64,000 nucleotides of DNA from Hymenobacter sp. PAMC 26628. GTDB taxonomy: Bacteria; Bacteroidota; Bacteroidia; Cytophagales; Hymenobacteraceae. The first letter of the stretch is position 1. The number at the start of each line of letters is the position of its first letter. The notes under the pieces were generated by a model. That model did not search any database and had not been told where the DNA came from. It saw nothing but the letters and a program-made list of their open reading frames with translations. Positions 52,029 through 60,864 of the stretch are shown in pieces. The position numbers and the translations under genes are program-made. The DNA lies in assembly GCF_001562275.1 (NCBI RefSeq), contig NZ_CP014304.1, positions 2,046,001-2,110,000 on the forward strand. The letters are read 5' to 3'.

Positions 52029-53591
52029 GTGAAACAAGAACTGGAAATATTGCTGCCGCCCGAGGTGGCCTTTGATGAATTTGCCCGCTACGAAGCTATT
52101 CTGCGCCAAGCCGGCCTGCGGCCCGGCGAGGCCGATTTCGTGCACCTGCTGCGCCGCTCCATCGACGCGCGCGGCCGGCAGCCGCTGGTGCGCCTGCGGG
52201 CCGAAGTGTACACCGGGGCCCCGCCGCGCGAGTTGTTCGGGCCCTGGTTTCAGTACCCGGGCGTGGCCGGCGCCCGGCGCACGGTGCTGATTGTGGGGGC
52301 CGGGCCGGCGGGGCTGTTTGCCGCCCTGCGCTGCATCGAGCTGGGCCTGCGGCCCATCGTGCTGGAGCGCGGCAAGGACGTGCGCGCCCGCCGCCGTGAC
52401 CTGGCGGCCATCAACAAGGAGCAGACCGTGGACTCCGACTCGAACTACTGCTTCGGCGAGGGCGGTGCGGGCACGTATTCCGACGGCAAGCTCTACACCC
52501 GCGCCACCAAGCGCGGCGACGTGGGCCGCGTGCTGCGCCGCCTGGTGCAGCACGGCGCCACGCCCGATATCCTGGTCGATGCCCACCCCCACATCGGTAC
52601 CAACAAGCTGCCCGACGTAGTGCGGGCCCTGCGCGAGGCCATTACCGAAGCCGGCGGCGAGGTGCGCTTTGGGGCCCGGGTGACGGATTTTATCTTGGAA
52701 AACAACCAGCTGCGCGGCGTGGTGCTGGCCGATGGCGCAGCCCTGACCGCCGACGCCACGGTGCTGGCCACCGGCCACTCGGCCCGCGACATCTACGAGC
52801 TGCTGCACCAGCGCGGGGTGCTCATCGAGGCCAAGCCGTTTGCCCTGGGCGTGCGCGTGGAGCACCCGCAGGAGCTGATTGACCGCGCCCAGTACCGCCG
52901 GCCCGAGCGCGGGCTGCTGCCGGCCGCCTCCTACGCCCTGGTGCAGCAAACCGAGGTGCAGGGGCGCCAGCGGGGCGTGTTTTCGTTTTGCATGTGCCCG
53001 GGCGGCTTCATTGTGCCCGCGGCCACGGCCCCCGGCGAGGTGGTGGTGAACGGCATGAGCCCCAGCCGCCGCGACTCGCGCTTCGCCAACTCGGGCATCG
53101 TGGCGGCCGTGGAGCTGGAGGACCTTGACGTAACCCAGCACGGGGCCCTGGCCGGCCTGCGCTTCCAGCAGGCGCTGGAGCAGCGCGCCTGCCAGGCGGC
53201 CGGCGGCACCCAGCGGGCCCCCGCCCAACTGCTCGGCGATTTCCTAAAGAAAAAACCTTCCGCCCAGCTGCTCGAAACTTCGTACCAGCCCGGCCTGGTA
53301 GCGGTGCGCATGGACGACGTGCTGGGGCCCCAGCTGGCCGAGCGCCTGCGCCAGGGCTTCGCCAGCTTCGGCCGCAAAATACCCGGCTACGCCACCAACG
53401 CCGCCCAAATCGTGGGCGTGGAAAGCCGCACCTCGGCCCCGGTGCGCATCCCGCGCGACCAGCACACCTTGCAGCACCCGGTGGTGCAGGGCCTGTTTCC
53501 GTGCGGCGAGGGCGCGGGCTACGCCGGCGGCATCGTGAGCGCCGCCATGGACGGCGAGCGGGTGGCCGAGGCCATTGCTGCCCAATGGTAG
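52029..53591 (+). CDS. FAD-dependent oxidoreductase (COG2509-like)
   Basis: A 520-residue flavoprotein. Residues 1 to about 75 form a small N-domain, then the FAD-binding motif TVLIVGAGPAGLFAALRCIE at about 85-105 is followed by LERGKDVRARRRDLAAIN. CFGEGGAGTYSDGKLYTRAT is typical of the group. A second nucleotide region (VLATGHSARDIYELLHQRG) and the C-terminal FPCGEGAGYAGGIVSAAMDG complete it. Substrate unknown. The start is GTG at 52029. Confidence 0.9.
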   Translation: MKQELEILLPPEVAFDEFARYEAILRQAGLRPGEADFVHLLRRSIDARGRQPLVRLRAEVYTGAPPRELFGPWFQYPGVAGARRTVLIVGAGPAGLFAALRCIELGLRPIVLERGKDVRARRRDLAAINKEQTVDSDSNYCFGEGGAGTYSDGKLYTRATKRGDVGRVLRRLVQHGATPDILVDAHPHIGTNKLPDVVRALREAITEAGGEVRFGARVTDFILENNQLRGVVLADGAALTADATVLATGHSARDIYELLHQRGVLIEAKPFALGVRVEHPQELIDRAQYRRPERGLLPAASYALVQQTEVQGRQRGVFSFCMCPGGFIVPAATAPGEVVVNGMSPSRRDSRFANSGIVAAVELEDLDVTQHGALAGLRFQQALEQRACQAAGGTQRAPAQLLGDFLKKKPSAQLLETSYQPGLVAVRMDDVLGPQLAERLRQGFASFGRKIPGYATNAAQIVGVESRTSAPVRIPRDQHTLQHPVVQGLFPCGEGAGYAGGIVSAAMDGERVAEAIAAQW

Positions 53592-53649
53592 GCGCGGCCC
53601 CGCGGCCGGGGCCCCAAGGGAAACCCCTAGGGTCCCCGGCCGCGGGGCC

Positions 53650-53973
53650 CTATTTCTCCGCTTTTTCGTAGGCGCGCCAGTCCAGTTCGCCGCTGTCTTT
53701 CTTGCGCAGGAACACGGTTTGGTCGTCGCGCTCCATCTTGCCGAAGGTCAGGTCGCCGCGGCAGCTTAAGCACTTTACCGAGGTGTACTTGAACTTGCCC
53801 TGGGCCACGCGGCTCGTCAGGTCGAGGTTGTCGGAGCCGCACAGGCCGCAGGCGGCCACGTCGGGGAAGCTCAAGCGGTCGTACTCGGCCACGGTTTCGT
53901 GGAAGTTGCTGCCTTGCACCGTGAAGTGAAACTGGCGGCGCCCGATGCGCTTGGTAATCATCATTTGCAGCAT
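53650..53973 (-). CDS. Small protein with four-cysteine zinc-ribbon-like core
   Basis: A 107-residue cytoplasmic protein with two CxxC pairs (CGLCGSDNLDL and CLSC) about 30 residues apart, suggesting a zinc ribbon. Flanking segments are RIGRRQFHFTVQGSNFHETV and KMERDDQTVFLRKKDSGELD, ending RAYEKAEK. No family named. Start at ATG 53973; internal ATGs at 53964 and 53961 are possible. It is convergent with the FAD oxidoreductase gene and stands alone. Confidence 0.65.
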   Translation of the reverse strand: MLQMMITKRIGRRQFHFTVQGSNFHETVAEYDRLSFPDVAACGLCGSDNLDLTSRVAQGKFKYTSVKCLSCRGDLTFGKMERDDQTVFLRKKDSGELDWRAYEKAEK

Positions 53974-54270
53974 AACGCGCAGAATTAGTAGTACGGTTTG
54001 CTAACCAGATTGCCCCGAATTTCGTGCGCGGGAACGCTAATTTAGCAGATTATTTTCATAATAATATTAGTAATGCAAAAATTAATGGCTAATTATTTTA
54101 GTAAAACAAGCCCCTATTGGCTTAGCCACTCCTCATTAAGCCCCCGGGGCCCAACGGCCCGCTACCCGCCGCGCGGCCCAGCTAATAACCAGCTAATAAT
54201 TGGGTAGCCGGGAGCGGTTTTGCGTAGGAGTACTACCGGTAATCTTTCCTCCTACCCTTCCCCTTTTAGC
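53974..54270. other. AT-rich intergenic region upstream of aspA
   Basis: No gene. The centre (about 54045-54110) is AT-rich and contains repeated AATATTAG/TTAATGGCTAATTATT words but no long inverted repeat. A GC-rich CCCCCGGGGCCC block follows. No clear TAnnTTTG promoter was found for aspA. Confidence 0.4.
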
Positions 54271-55677
54271 ATGAGCACTTCCCGCATTGAGCATGATTTC
54301 CTGGGCGAGCGCGCCCTCTCCGACGACGTGTACTACGGCATCCAGACGCTGCGGGCGCTGGAAAACTTCCGCATCACGGGCATTCCCATTCGCTCCGAGC
54401 CGCTGTTCGTGCAGGCGCTGGCCTACGTGAAAAAAGGCGCTGCGCTGGCCAACAAGGAGTTGGGCGTGCTGGACCCAGCCACTGCCGACGCTATTGTGGC
54501 GGCCTGCGACCGGGTGGCGGCGGGCGAGTTCGACGACCAGTTTCTGACCGACATGATTCAGGGCGGGGCGGGCACGTCGGTGAACATGAACGCCAACGAG
54601 GTGATTGCCAACGTGGCCCTGGAGGCGCTGGGCCACGCCAAGGGCGCGTACCAGTACTGCCACCCCAACAACCACGTGAACTGCTCGCAGAGCACCAACG
54701 ACGCCTACCCCACCGCCTTCCGCATCGCCCTCAACAACAAGCTGGTGGGCTACCGCGAGGCCTTGGGGGCCCTGGCCGAGGCCTTCGCCGCCAAGGGCGC
54801 GGAGTTCCACAACGTGCTGAAAATGGGCCGCACCCAGCTGCAAGACGCCGTGCCGATGAGCATGGGCGACGAATTCCACGCCTTCGCCACCAACCTGCGC
54901 GAGGAGCTGCTGCGCATCGACGACTCGCGCCGGCTCATCTCGGAAATCAACATGGGGGCCACCGCCATCGGCACCGGCGTGAACACGCCGCCCGGCTACG
55001 CGGGCCTCGTCACGCAGCACCTGCGCGCCGTCACAGGCCTGGATTTGAGCTTGGCCGGCGACCTCATCGAGGCCACCTACGACACGGGGGCCTACGTGCA
55101 GCTCTCGGGCGTGCTCAAGCGCACGGCAGTGAAGCTCAGCAAGATTTGCAACGACTTGCGCCTGCTCAGCTCGGGGCCCCGGTGCGGCATCAACGAGATT
55201 AACCTGCCGGCCTTGCAGCCGGGCTCCAGCATCATGCCGGGCAAGGTGAACCCGGTGGTGCCCGAGGTGGTGAACCAAACGGCGTTTTACGTCATCGGCG
55301 CCGACCTCACGGTGACGATGGCCGCCGAGGCGGGCCAGCTGCAGCTCAACGTGATGGAGCCGGTCATTTCCTTCGCCCTGTTCACCGCCATTTCCTACCT
55401 CACCAACGCCTGCGACGCGCTGCGCGAGAAGTGCGTGGTGGGCATCACGGCCAACGCCGCGCACGCCGCGGCCCTGGTCCACAACAGCATTGGCATCGTC
55501 ACGCAGCTCAACCCCGTGCTGGGCTACGAGGCCAGCGCCAGCATCGCCAAGGAGGCCCTGGCCACCGGCAAGTCGGTACACGACATTGCCGTGACCGAGC
55601 GCCAGCTGCTCACCCAGGCCAAGTGGGACGAGATTTTCACGTTCGAGAACCTGATCCGGCCCGTGTTTATGCAGTAG
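54271..55677 (+). CDS. aspA: Aspartate ammonia-lyase
   Basis: A 468-residue lyase of the aspartase/fumarase superfamily that converts aspartate to fumarate and ammonia. RIEHDFLGERALSDDVYYGI and GGAGTSVNMNANEVIANVAL are aspartase-type. CSQSTNDAYPTAFRIA and the signature GSSIMPGKVNPVVPEVVNQ (catalytic Ser loop) are intact. ATG 54271 is chosen over the frame start at 54220. The last 11 bases overlap the 3' end of the convergent carbonic anhydrase gene. Confidence 0.93.
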   Translation: MSTSRIEHDFLGERALSDDVYYGIQTLRALENFRITGIPIRSEPLFVQALAYVKKGAALANKELGVLDPATADAIVAACDRVAAGEFDDQFLTDMIQGGAGTSVNMNANEVIANVALEALGHAKGAYQYCHPNNHVNCSQSTNDAYPTAFRIALNNKLVGYREALGALAEAFAAKGAEFHNVLKMGRTQLQDAVPMSMGDEFHAFATNLREELLRIDDSRRLISEINMGATAIGTGVNTPPGYAGLVTQHLRAVTGLDLSLAGDLIEATYDTGAYVQLSGVLKRTAVKLSKICNDLRLLSSGPRCGINEINLPALQPGSSIMPGKVNPVVPEVVNQTAFYVIGADLTVTMAAEAGQLQLNVMEPVISFALFTAISYLTNACDALREKCVVGITANAAHAAALVHNSIGIVTQLNPVLGYEASASIAKEALATGKSVHDIAVTERQLLTQAKWDEIFTFENLIRPVFMQ

Positions 55678-56329
55678 GTGGGGCCCCGGGCGAAGGGTTC
55701 TCCAGGTTGTAAACGTCCCGGATGCCCTTCAAAATGCCGTCAAAGTCGATGTTCAAATCGATGAGGGCCCCCGTGTGGAGGTCGAACACCCACCCGTGCA
55801 CCACCGGGTACCCGTCGGCCAAGTAAGCCAGCTGCACCACGGCGGTTTTGATGACGTTGACGCACTGTTCGCGCACGTTCAGCTCCACCAGCCGGTTGTA
55901 GCGCTCCTGCGGGTCGGCAATGGCGCTCAGCTCCGGGGCGTGCTGCCGGTGCACGTCGCGGATGTTGCGCAGCCACGGGTTGAGGATGCCCAGGTCTTCC
56001 GGCACCATGGCCGCTTGCACGCCGCCGCAGTTGTAGTGCCCGCACACAATGATGTGCTTCACCCGCAACTGCTTGACCGCGTATTCGATGACGGACATCA
56101 CGTTGAAGTCGATGTTGTTCACCAGGTTGGCGATGTTGCGGTGCACAAACACTTCGCCGGGGCCCACCCCCATGAGTTCTTCGGCCGTCACCCGGCTGTC
56201 GCTGCAGCCGATGTAGAGGTAATCCGGGGTTTGCGCTTTGGCTAATTCCGCGAAATAAGCTGGGTTACCGGCGGTTTTTTGCGCAATCCACTGGCGGTTG
56301 TTTTCGAAGAGCGTTTCGTAAGGAATCAT
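55667..56329 (-). CDS. Beta-class carbonic anhydrase
   Basis: A 220-residue zinc enzyme that interconverts CO2 and bicarbonate. Zinc ligands and the catalytic dyad are in YLYIGCSDSRVTAEELMGVG (Cys and the Asp-Arg pair) and HIIVCGHYNCGGVQAAM (His, Cys). FVHRNIANLVNNIDFNVMSV and VVHGWVFDLHTGALIDL follow. Length is normal. ATG 56329 is canonical; a TTG two codons upstream is possible. It overlaps aspA tail to tail by 11 bases. Confidence 0.93.
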   Translation of the reverse strand: MIPYETLFENNRQWIAQKTAGNPAYFAELAKAQTPDYLYIGCSDSRVTAEELMGVGPGEVFVHRNIANLVNNIDFNVMSVIEYAVKQLRVKHIIVCGHYNCGGVQAAMVPEDLGILNPWLRNIRDVHRQHAPELSAIADPQERYNRLVELNVREQCVNVIKTAVVQLAYLADGYPVVHGWVFDLHTGALIDLNIDFDGILKGIRDVYNLENPSPGAPPTA

Positions 56330-56394
56330 GTCCAAAAGGGGTTAGAACCGATAAAATTGACGCAGCTACCGGCCCCGGCGTCGCCTGGCCGGCC

Positions 56395-58122
56395 TTAGCT
56401 TGGACTGCTTTCGGGGGCCAGTTTGCCATAGAAGTGCTCGTGCAGGCGCGCGGCCCCCAGGCGGCGGTGCTGCGCCTCCTGGGCGCGCAGCTCGACGCGG
56501 CGGATTTTGCCGCTGGTGGTTTTGGGCAGCTCGGGCACGAACTCCAGGATGCGCGGCATTTTGTAGGGGGCTAGGTGTTCGCGGCAAAAAGCGAACAGCT
56601 CGGCCGCCAGGGCCGGCGAGCCCTCCACGCCGGGGCGCAGAAGCAGAAATGCTTTGATTTCGTAGCCCTTGATGGCGTGCGGCGAGCCCACGGCCGCGGC
56701 TTCCACCACGGCCGGGTGCTCAACGAGGGCGCTTTCCACCTCGAAGGGCCCCACGCGGTAGTCGCTGGACTTGATGACGTCGTCGTCGCGGCCCACGAAC
56801 CACACGTAGCCGTCGGCGTCACGGTAGGCCTTGTCGCCGGTGTAGTACAGGCCGTGGCGAAACACGGTGGCCGCCCGCTCGGGCTCGCCGAAATACTCCT
56901 TGAAGATGCCGTTGGGCCGTTCGGGGTGCATCCGCACGGCGATGTGGCCCTCGGCCAGCGCCGGTAATTCCACTCCTTCGTCGTTGGCCACCACCACGTC
57001 GTACAGGAACGAGGGCAGGCCCATTGAGCCCAGCCGCACCGTACTCCCGGGCAGGTTGTAGACCATGGCGGTACTCTCGGTTTGGCCGTAGCCGTCGCGC
57101 AGGAGCACGCCAGTGCCCCGTTGCCAGGCATCGATGACTTCGGGGTTAAGCGGTTCGCCCGCGCTCACGCACTCGCGGAAACCGAACGCGTACTGCGTCA
57201 GGTCTTCCAGAATCAGCAGGCGCAGCACCGTGGGCGGCGCGCAAAACGTGGTGGCGCCCTGCTGGGCCAGCACCCGCAGCAGGGCCCCGGCCGCAAACTT
57301 GCCGGCCGGCCGGTGCACCAGCAGCGTAGCCCCCACGCTCAGGGGCGCAAAAAAGCTGCTCCACGCAAACTTAGCCCACCCGGCCTGGGCCACGTTGCAG
57401 TGCACGTCGTCGGGCCGCAGGCCAATCCAGGCGGCCGTGCTCAGGTGGCCCACCGGGTACGAGAAGTGGGTGTGCACCACCACCTTGGGTAGGCCTGTGG
57501 TGCCCGAGGTGAAGAACATAAACAGCGGGTCGTCGGTGCGGGTGGCGGCGGCGGCGGCCTCCGCGGGCTGGTCGTCGGTGGCCCCGAAGCCCACCCAGCC
57601 GGGCCGCACCGCGGGGCCCACCAGCATTTTCAGTCCAATGCGCTGGCCCAGCAGTTGCTCGGCGCGGTCAATTTTTTCGGCGTTCTCGGCGTCGGCCACC
57701 ACCACGGCGGGCAGCAGGTGGCCGAAGCGGTAGACCAGGTCGGGCACCGTGAGGAGGGTGGCCACCGGCACCAGCACCAGCCCGCCCTTGATGCCGGCCA
57801 GGTACGTGAGCCACAGCTCGGCCACCGCCGGCACCATCAGCAGCACGGCCTGGCCGGGGCCCACGCCCCCGGCGCGCCAGTGGTTGAGCAGCCGGTTGGC
57901 GCGGCCGCTCAGCTCGCCGTAGCTAAAGCTTTGGGCCGGGGCCCCCGCCTCGTCGCCCACCAGCACGAGGGCGGCCTTGCCGGGGTGGGCGGCCACGTGC
58001 AAACCTTCAAAAATCTCGGCGGTCCAGTTGAAAAACTCCGGCTTGGGCACCGGCCACTGGGCCAGCCCGGCGTAGGCACCGGCCCGGGCCAGGCGCTGGA
58101 AATGCTGAAAGTAATCTTGCAT
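56395..58122 (-). CDS. Acyl-CoA synthetase (AMP-forming, acetyl/medium-chain type)
   Basis: A 575-residue adenylate-forming ligase resembling acetyl-CoA or medium-chain acyl-CoA synthetases. P-loop FMFFTSGTTGLPKVVVHTHF (about residue 208), GYGQTES in the A5 motif, YYTGDKAYRDADGYVWFVGR, and the catalytic Lys in ELPKTTSGKIRRVELR (about 545). Start MQDYFQHFQRLARAGAYAGL at ATG 58122. Acyl substrate is not determinable. It lies alone on the minus strand, 66 bases from the carbonic anhydrase start side. Confidence 0.9.
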   Translation of the reverse strand: MQDYFQHFQRLARAGAYAGLAQWPVPKPEFFNWTAEIFEGLHVAAHPGKAALVLVGDEAGAPAQSFSYGELSGRANRLLNHWRAGGVGPGQAVLLMVPAVAELWLTYLAGIKGGLVLVPVATLLTVPDLVYRFGHLLPAVVVADAENAEKIDRAEQLLGQRIGLKMLVGPAVRPGWVGFGATDDQPAEAAAAATRTDDPLFMFFTSGTTGLPKVVVHTHFSYPVGHLSTAAWIGLRPDDVHCNVAQAGWAKFAWSSFFAPLSVGATLLVHRPAGKFAAGALLRVLAQQGATTFCAPPTVLRLLILEDLTQYAFGFRECVSAGEPLNPEVIDAWQRGTGVLLRDGYGQTESTAMVYNLPGSTVRLGSMGLPSFLYDVVVANDEGVELPALAEGHIAVRMHPERPNGIFKEYFGEPERAATVFRHGLYYTGDKAYRDADGYVWFVGRDDDVIKSSDYRVGPFEVESALVEHPAVVEAAAVGSPHAIKGYEIKAFLLLRPGVEGSPALAAELFAFCREHLAPYKMPRILEFVPELPKTTSGKIRRVELRAQEAQHRRLGAARLHEHFYGKLAPESSPS

Positions 58123-58227
58123 GGGGCGGGCGGAATGTGCTGCAAGCCGACAGTACGCACCACTCCGCGCCCACGATATTGGACTATGTTACTATTATTT
58201 AGTCCTATTCCCGTTCATCCTGCCCAG

Positions 58228-59913
58228 CTACTGCTGCACGAAGCGCACGGTTTGCTGTTGGCCACCGCCGCGCACCTCGCACAGGTACGTGCCCTTGGCC
58301 AAGGTCCCGGCGTCGAGGGCCACTTCCTGGGTTCCGGCGGGCGCCAGGGCCACGCGGCGCACCACGGCCCCGCGCGCGTCGATAATGCGCACCTCCAACG
58401 CCTTGTCCTGCATCTCTTTGGGCAGCACCAGCAGCAGCTGGCCGGTGTGCGTGGGGTTGGGGTAGAGCTGCACGCGGGCGGGCACGGGGCCCAGCGGCAC
58501 GGGCGGCACCAAGGTAGCGGCGTAGGCATCGGCGGCCGCAAAATCGGGGATGCCGTAGCCGAGCACGTTGTCGGGGGCCCCGCTCTGCGAGGCCGTGCGC
58601 GTGAGGGCCAGGATGATTTGCTGGGCCGAGAGCCGCGGGTGGGCCTGCCAGAGGCCCGCCGCCAGCCCGGCCAACTCGGGGCAGGCATAGGAGGTGCCGT
58701 TGCCGCGCACCACGGCCCCGCTGGCCGTCACCACGGCGCTGGCCACGCCCATGGCCGCCAGCGTGGGCTTGATGCGCCCGTCGGCCGTGGGCCCGTACGA
58801 GCTGAAGCTGGCGTGGCGGCGCAGCGAGTCGACGGCCCCTACCGAGATGATGGAGTCAGCATCGGCCGGCACTGCCACGTAGCGCCAGCCGTTGGCGCCC
58901 TCGTTGCCGGCGGCGCTTACCACGAGCATGCCCGCCCGGGCGGCCAGCGCCGCGGCCCGCGACCCGAGGGCCGTGCGTCCGTCGAGGTCGGCGTAGGTGT
59001 GGGACTCAGCAGGCGGGTCGAAGGACGTGTAACCCAGCGACGAGCTGATGACGTCGACGCCCGCTGAATCGGCGTACTCGGCGGCGGCCAGCCAGTTGGC
59101 TTCCTCCACCGGCCGCTCCGAGCCCGTGTCTTCCGTAATGCACAGGTGGTAGGACGCGCGCGGCGCCGTACCCACGAACACGCCGGCCTGCTCGGCGCCC
59201 AGCAGCGACAAGCAGCTGGTGCCGTGGCTGCCGCGCAGGTACACCTGCCGGCCACCGTCCACAAAGTTGCGGGTGCCCAGCACGCGCTGCTCGGCAAAGA
59301 GCGGCTGGAATGGCCCCGCCGCGTTAACCCCCGGAAAGCCCGCGTCGAACACGGCAATCTGCATGCCCTCGCCCTTGTAGCCGGCGTCGTGCATCGCCAC
59401 GGCCCCGATGAGCTGGTCCTGGGCGAAGGTGCGGCCGTAGTCGGGGCGGGTGCCCACCTCGTAGGTTTGCTGGCTGGTTTGGGCCGGGGCGGGGGCCCAC
59501 ACCGGAGCCGCCGGGCGGGGCCCTCGGCTGAGGGTGGTGGCCTGGCGCACGGCGGGCAGCGCCTGCACTTGCGCCAGCACTGCTGAGTCGCAGGCCACCA
59601 GCACGGCGTTCAGCCAGCGCGAGGGGTACACGATTTGGGCCCCGGGCACGGCCCGGACCTGGGCCAGGTAGGCGGGGCTCACGGGCAGGTCGCGGGCGGC
59701 CACGGCAATGCCCTGACGCTGCCGCCGCGCTACGGCGCGGGCGGACAAAAAGGCCTCGGGCTGGTCCACGCGGTAGGGCGTGCCGGCCTTGTCGCGGAAG
59801 TACACCAGGTGGCGGCGTACCGTGCCCTGGGCCCGGGCGGGGGCCGTTTCACCAATCAGCACCGCCGCTACCAGGGCCAGGGCCCGCACCCAATACACAC
59901 GCATATACTTCAC
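58228..59913 (-). CDS. Secreted subtilisin-like protease with type IX sorting domain
   Basis: A 561-residue S8 peptidase. Signal peptide VRALALVAAVLIGETAPARA, then a propeptide-like region to about residue 145. The catalytic Asp is in MQIAVFDAGFPGV (about 192), His in LRGSHGTSCLSLLG (about 228), and Ser in GNGTSYACPELAGLAAG (about 410). The C-terminal 85 residues (VQLYPNPTHTGQLLLVLP and KGTYLCEVRGGGQQQTVRFV) are the Por/T9SS sorting domain, meaning export across the outer membrane. ATG 59913 (or 59904) starts the signal. Confidence 0.92.
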   Translation of the reverse strand: MKYMRVYWVRALALVAAVLIGETAPARAQGTVRRHLVYFRDKAGTPYRVDQPEAFLSARAVARRQRQGIAVAARDLPVSPAYLAQVRAVPGAQIVYPSRWLNAVLVACDSAVLAQVQALPAVRQATTLSRGPRPAAPVWAPAPAQTSQQTYEVGTRPDYGRTFAQDQLIGAVAMHDAGYKGEGMQIAVFDAGFPGVNAAGPFQPLFAEQRVLGTRNFVDGGRQVYLRGSHGTSCLSLLGAEQAGVFVGTAPRASYHLCITEDTGSERPVEEANWLAAAEYADSAGVDVISSSLGYTSFDPPAESHTYADLDGRTALGSRAAALAARAGMLVVSAAGNEGANGWRYVAVPADADSIISVGAVDSLRRHASFSSYGPTADGRIKPTLAAMGVASAVVTASGAVVRGNGTSYACPELAGLAAGLWQAHPRLSAQQIILALTRTASQSGAPDNVLGYGIPDFAAADAYAATLVPPVPLGPVPARVQLYPNPTHTGQLLLVLPKEMQDKALEVRIIDARGAVVRRVALAPAGTQEVALDAGTLAKGTYLCEVRGGGQQQTVRFVQQ

Positions 59914-59951
59914 AGAATCAAGCAGAAAGATAAATTTAGCAAAAGTGCAAC

Positions 59952-60701
59952 TTATAGGCTACCAGCATCAATCAGCGTCTCGCGGTGGATGTAGCCTTTA
60001 AATACCTGGCCCGGCACCGGCAGCGCGCCACTCGTGCCGCCGGTGTACTCGAAGCGCCGCCGCCGCCGCAGCACGGGCCCCACGCCCTGGGCCAGCACCT
60101 GCTGGTAGGTGCGCAGGTAGTAGAGGTTGTCTTCGTACACGTTGGTATTGTTCAGGGCCGTGTCCACGGCGGTGGCCGTCGTGGGGTAGGCCCGGGCCGT
60201 GCCGCCGAGCACCGCCGTGGTGTAGGGGGCCCCCACGCGGCGGTAGCTGCGGGTAGTGGCGCTCACCGTGTCGGCCGAGTTGTTGTTGAAGGCGTTGAAG
60301 TTCCAGATGCGGCCGGTGCGCGCCGGGAACACGGCCTCCACGGTGCGCTTGTTGCCGCGGTTCAGCACCACGGCGTTGGTGCTCACGCTCAGGGCAAACA
60401 CGCTATCGGCCACCCAGGCGTCGGCGGTGGTGGCGCGGCGGGCGCGCTCCACGCGGTAGGCCAGCTGGCCGGCGGCATCGGCGTAGGTGCCCGTGATGGC
60501 CTCGCGCAGCTGGTAGGGCGTGCCCACCGTGCGCACGTAGTTGTTCCAGGTCGTGTCCACCACCTGGTAGGCGCGGTAGGTGCCCACGGCCACGGGGTAG
60601 TAGGCGTTGCCGTAATCGGGCGCGGGCGAGTCTTGGGTGCGGCACCCGGCCAGGGCCAGCAGGGCCCCGGCGGCGCTCAGGAGCGGGTAGCGTAAACGCA
60701 T
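59952..60701 (-). CDS. Lipoprotein of unknown function
   Basis: A 249-residue predicted lipoprotein from ATG 60701 with signal RLRYPLLSAAGALLALAGC (lipobox LAGC, Cys about 20). The mature part is beta-rich: YYPVAVGTYRAYQVVDTTWN, GQLAYRVERARRAT, GRIWNFNAFNNNSADTVSAT, YLRTYQQVLAQGVGPVL, ending FEYTGGTSGALP. No named family. It is 38 bases upstream of the subtilase gene on the same strand and may be transcribed with it. Confidence 0.7.
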   Translation of the reverse strand: MRLRYPLLSAAGALLALAGCRTQDSPAPDYGNAYYPVAVGTYRAYQVVDTTWNNYVRTVGTPYQLREAITGTYADAAGQLAYRVERARRATTADAWVADSVFALSVSTNAVVLNRGNKRTVEAVFPARTGRIWNFNAFNNNSADTVSATTRSYRRVGAPYTTAVLGGTARAYPTTATAVDTALNNTNVYEDNLYYLRTYQQVLAQGVGPVLRRRRRFEYTGGTSGALPVPGQVFKGYIHRETLIDAGSL

Positions 60702-60864
60702 AGCAATCGGTAGAATAGGCAACAGAACAACGAATAAACGGGAACAACCGGCAAGTTATTGGCGGGCCGCCGAAGACCCGTAGAATTCTTCCGCAACCCG
60801 CCAATAATCTTATTTTATCCTGGCATCATCTTAAAGCATGCCCGCCAGTAGCCCGCTGGGGGCC

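Noticed and set aside
51732..53228. A 498-codon minus-strand frame across the FAD oxidoreductase
   Set aside because: Low-complexity, H/G/Q/R-rich shadow of the real plus-strand gene, whose FAD-binding motifs are intact.
54193..55581. A 462-codon minus-strand frame across aspA
   Set aside because: Antisense shadow of aspA; its composition is unlike a globular protein.
57655..59067. A 470-codon plus-strand frame covering the acyl-CoA synthetase start and the subtilase
   Set aside because: Runs antisense over two well-identified genes and shows no domain.
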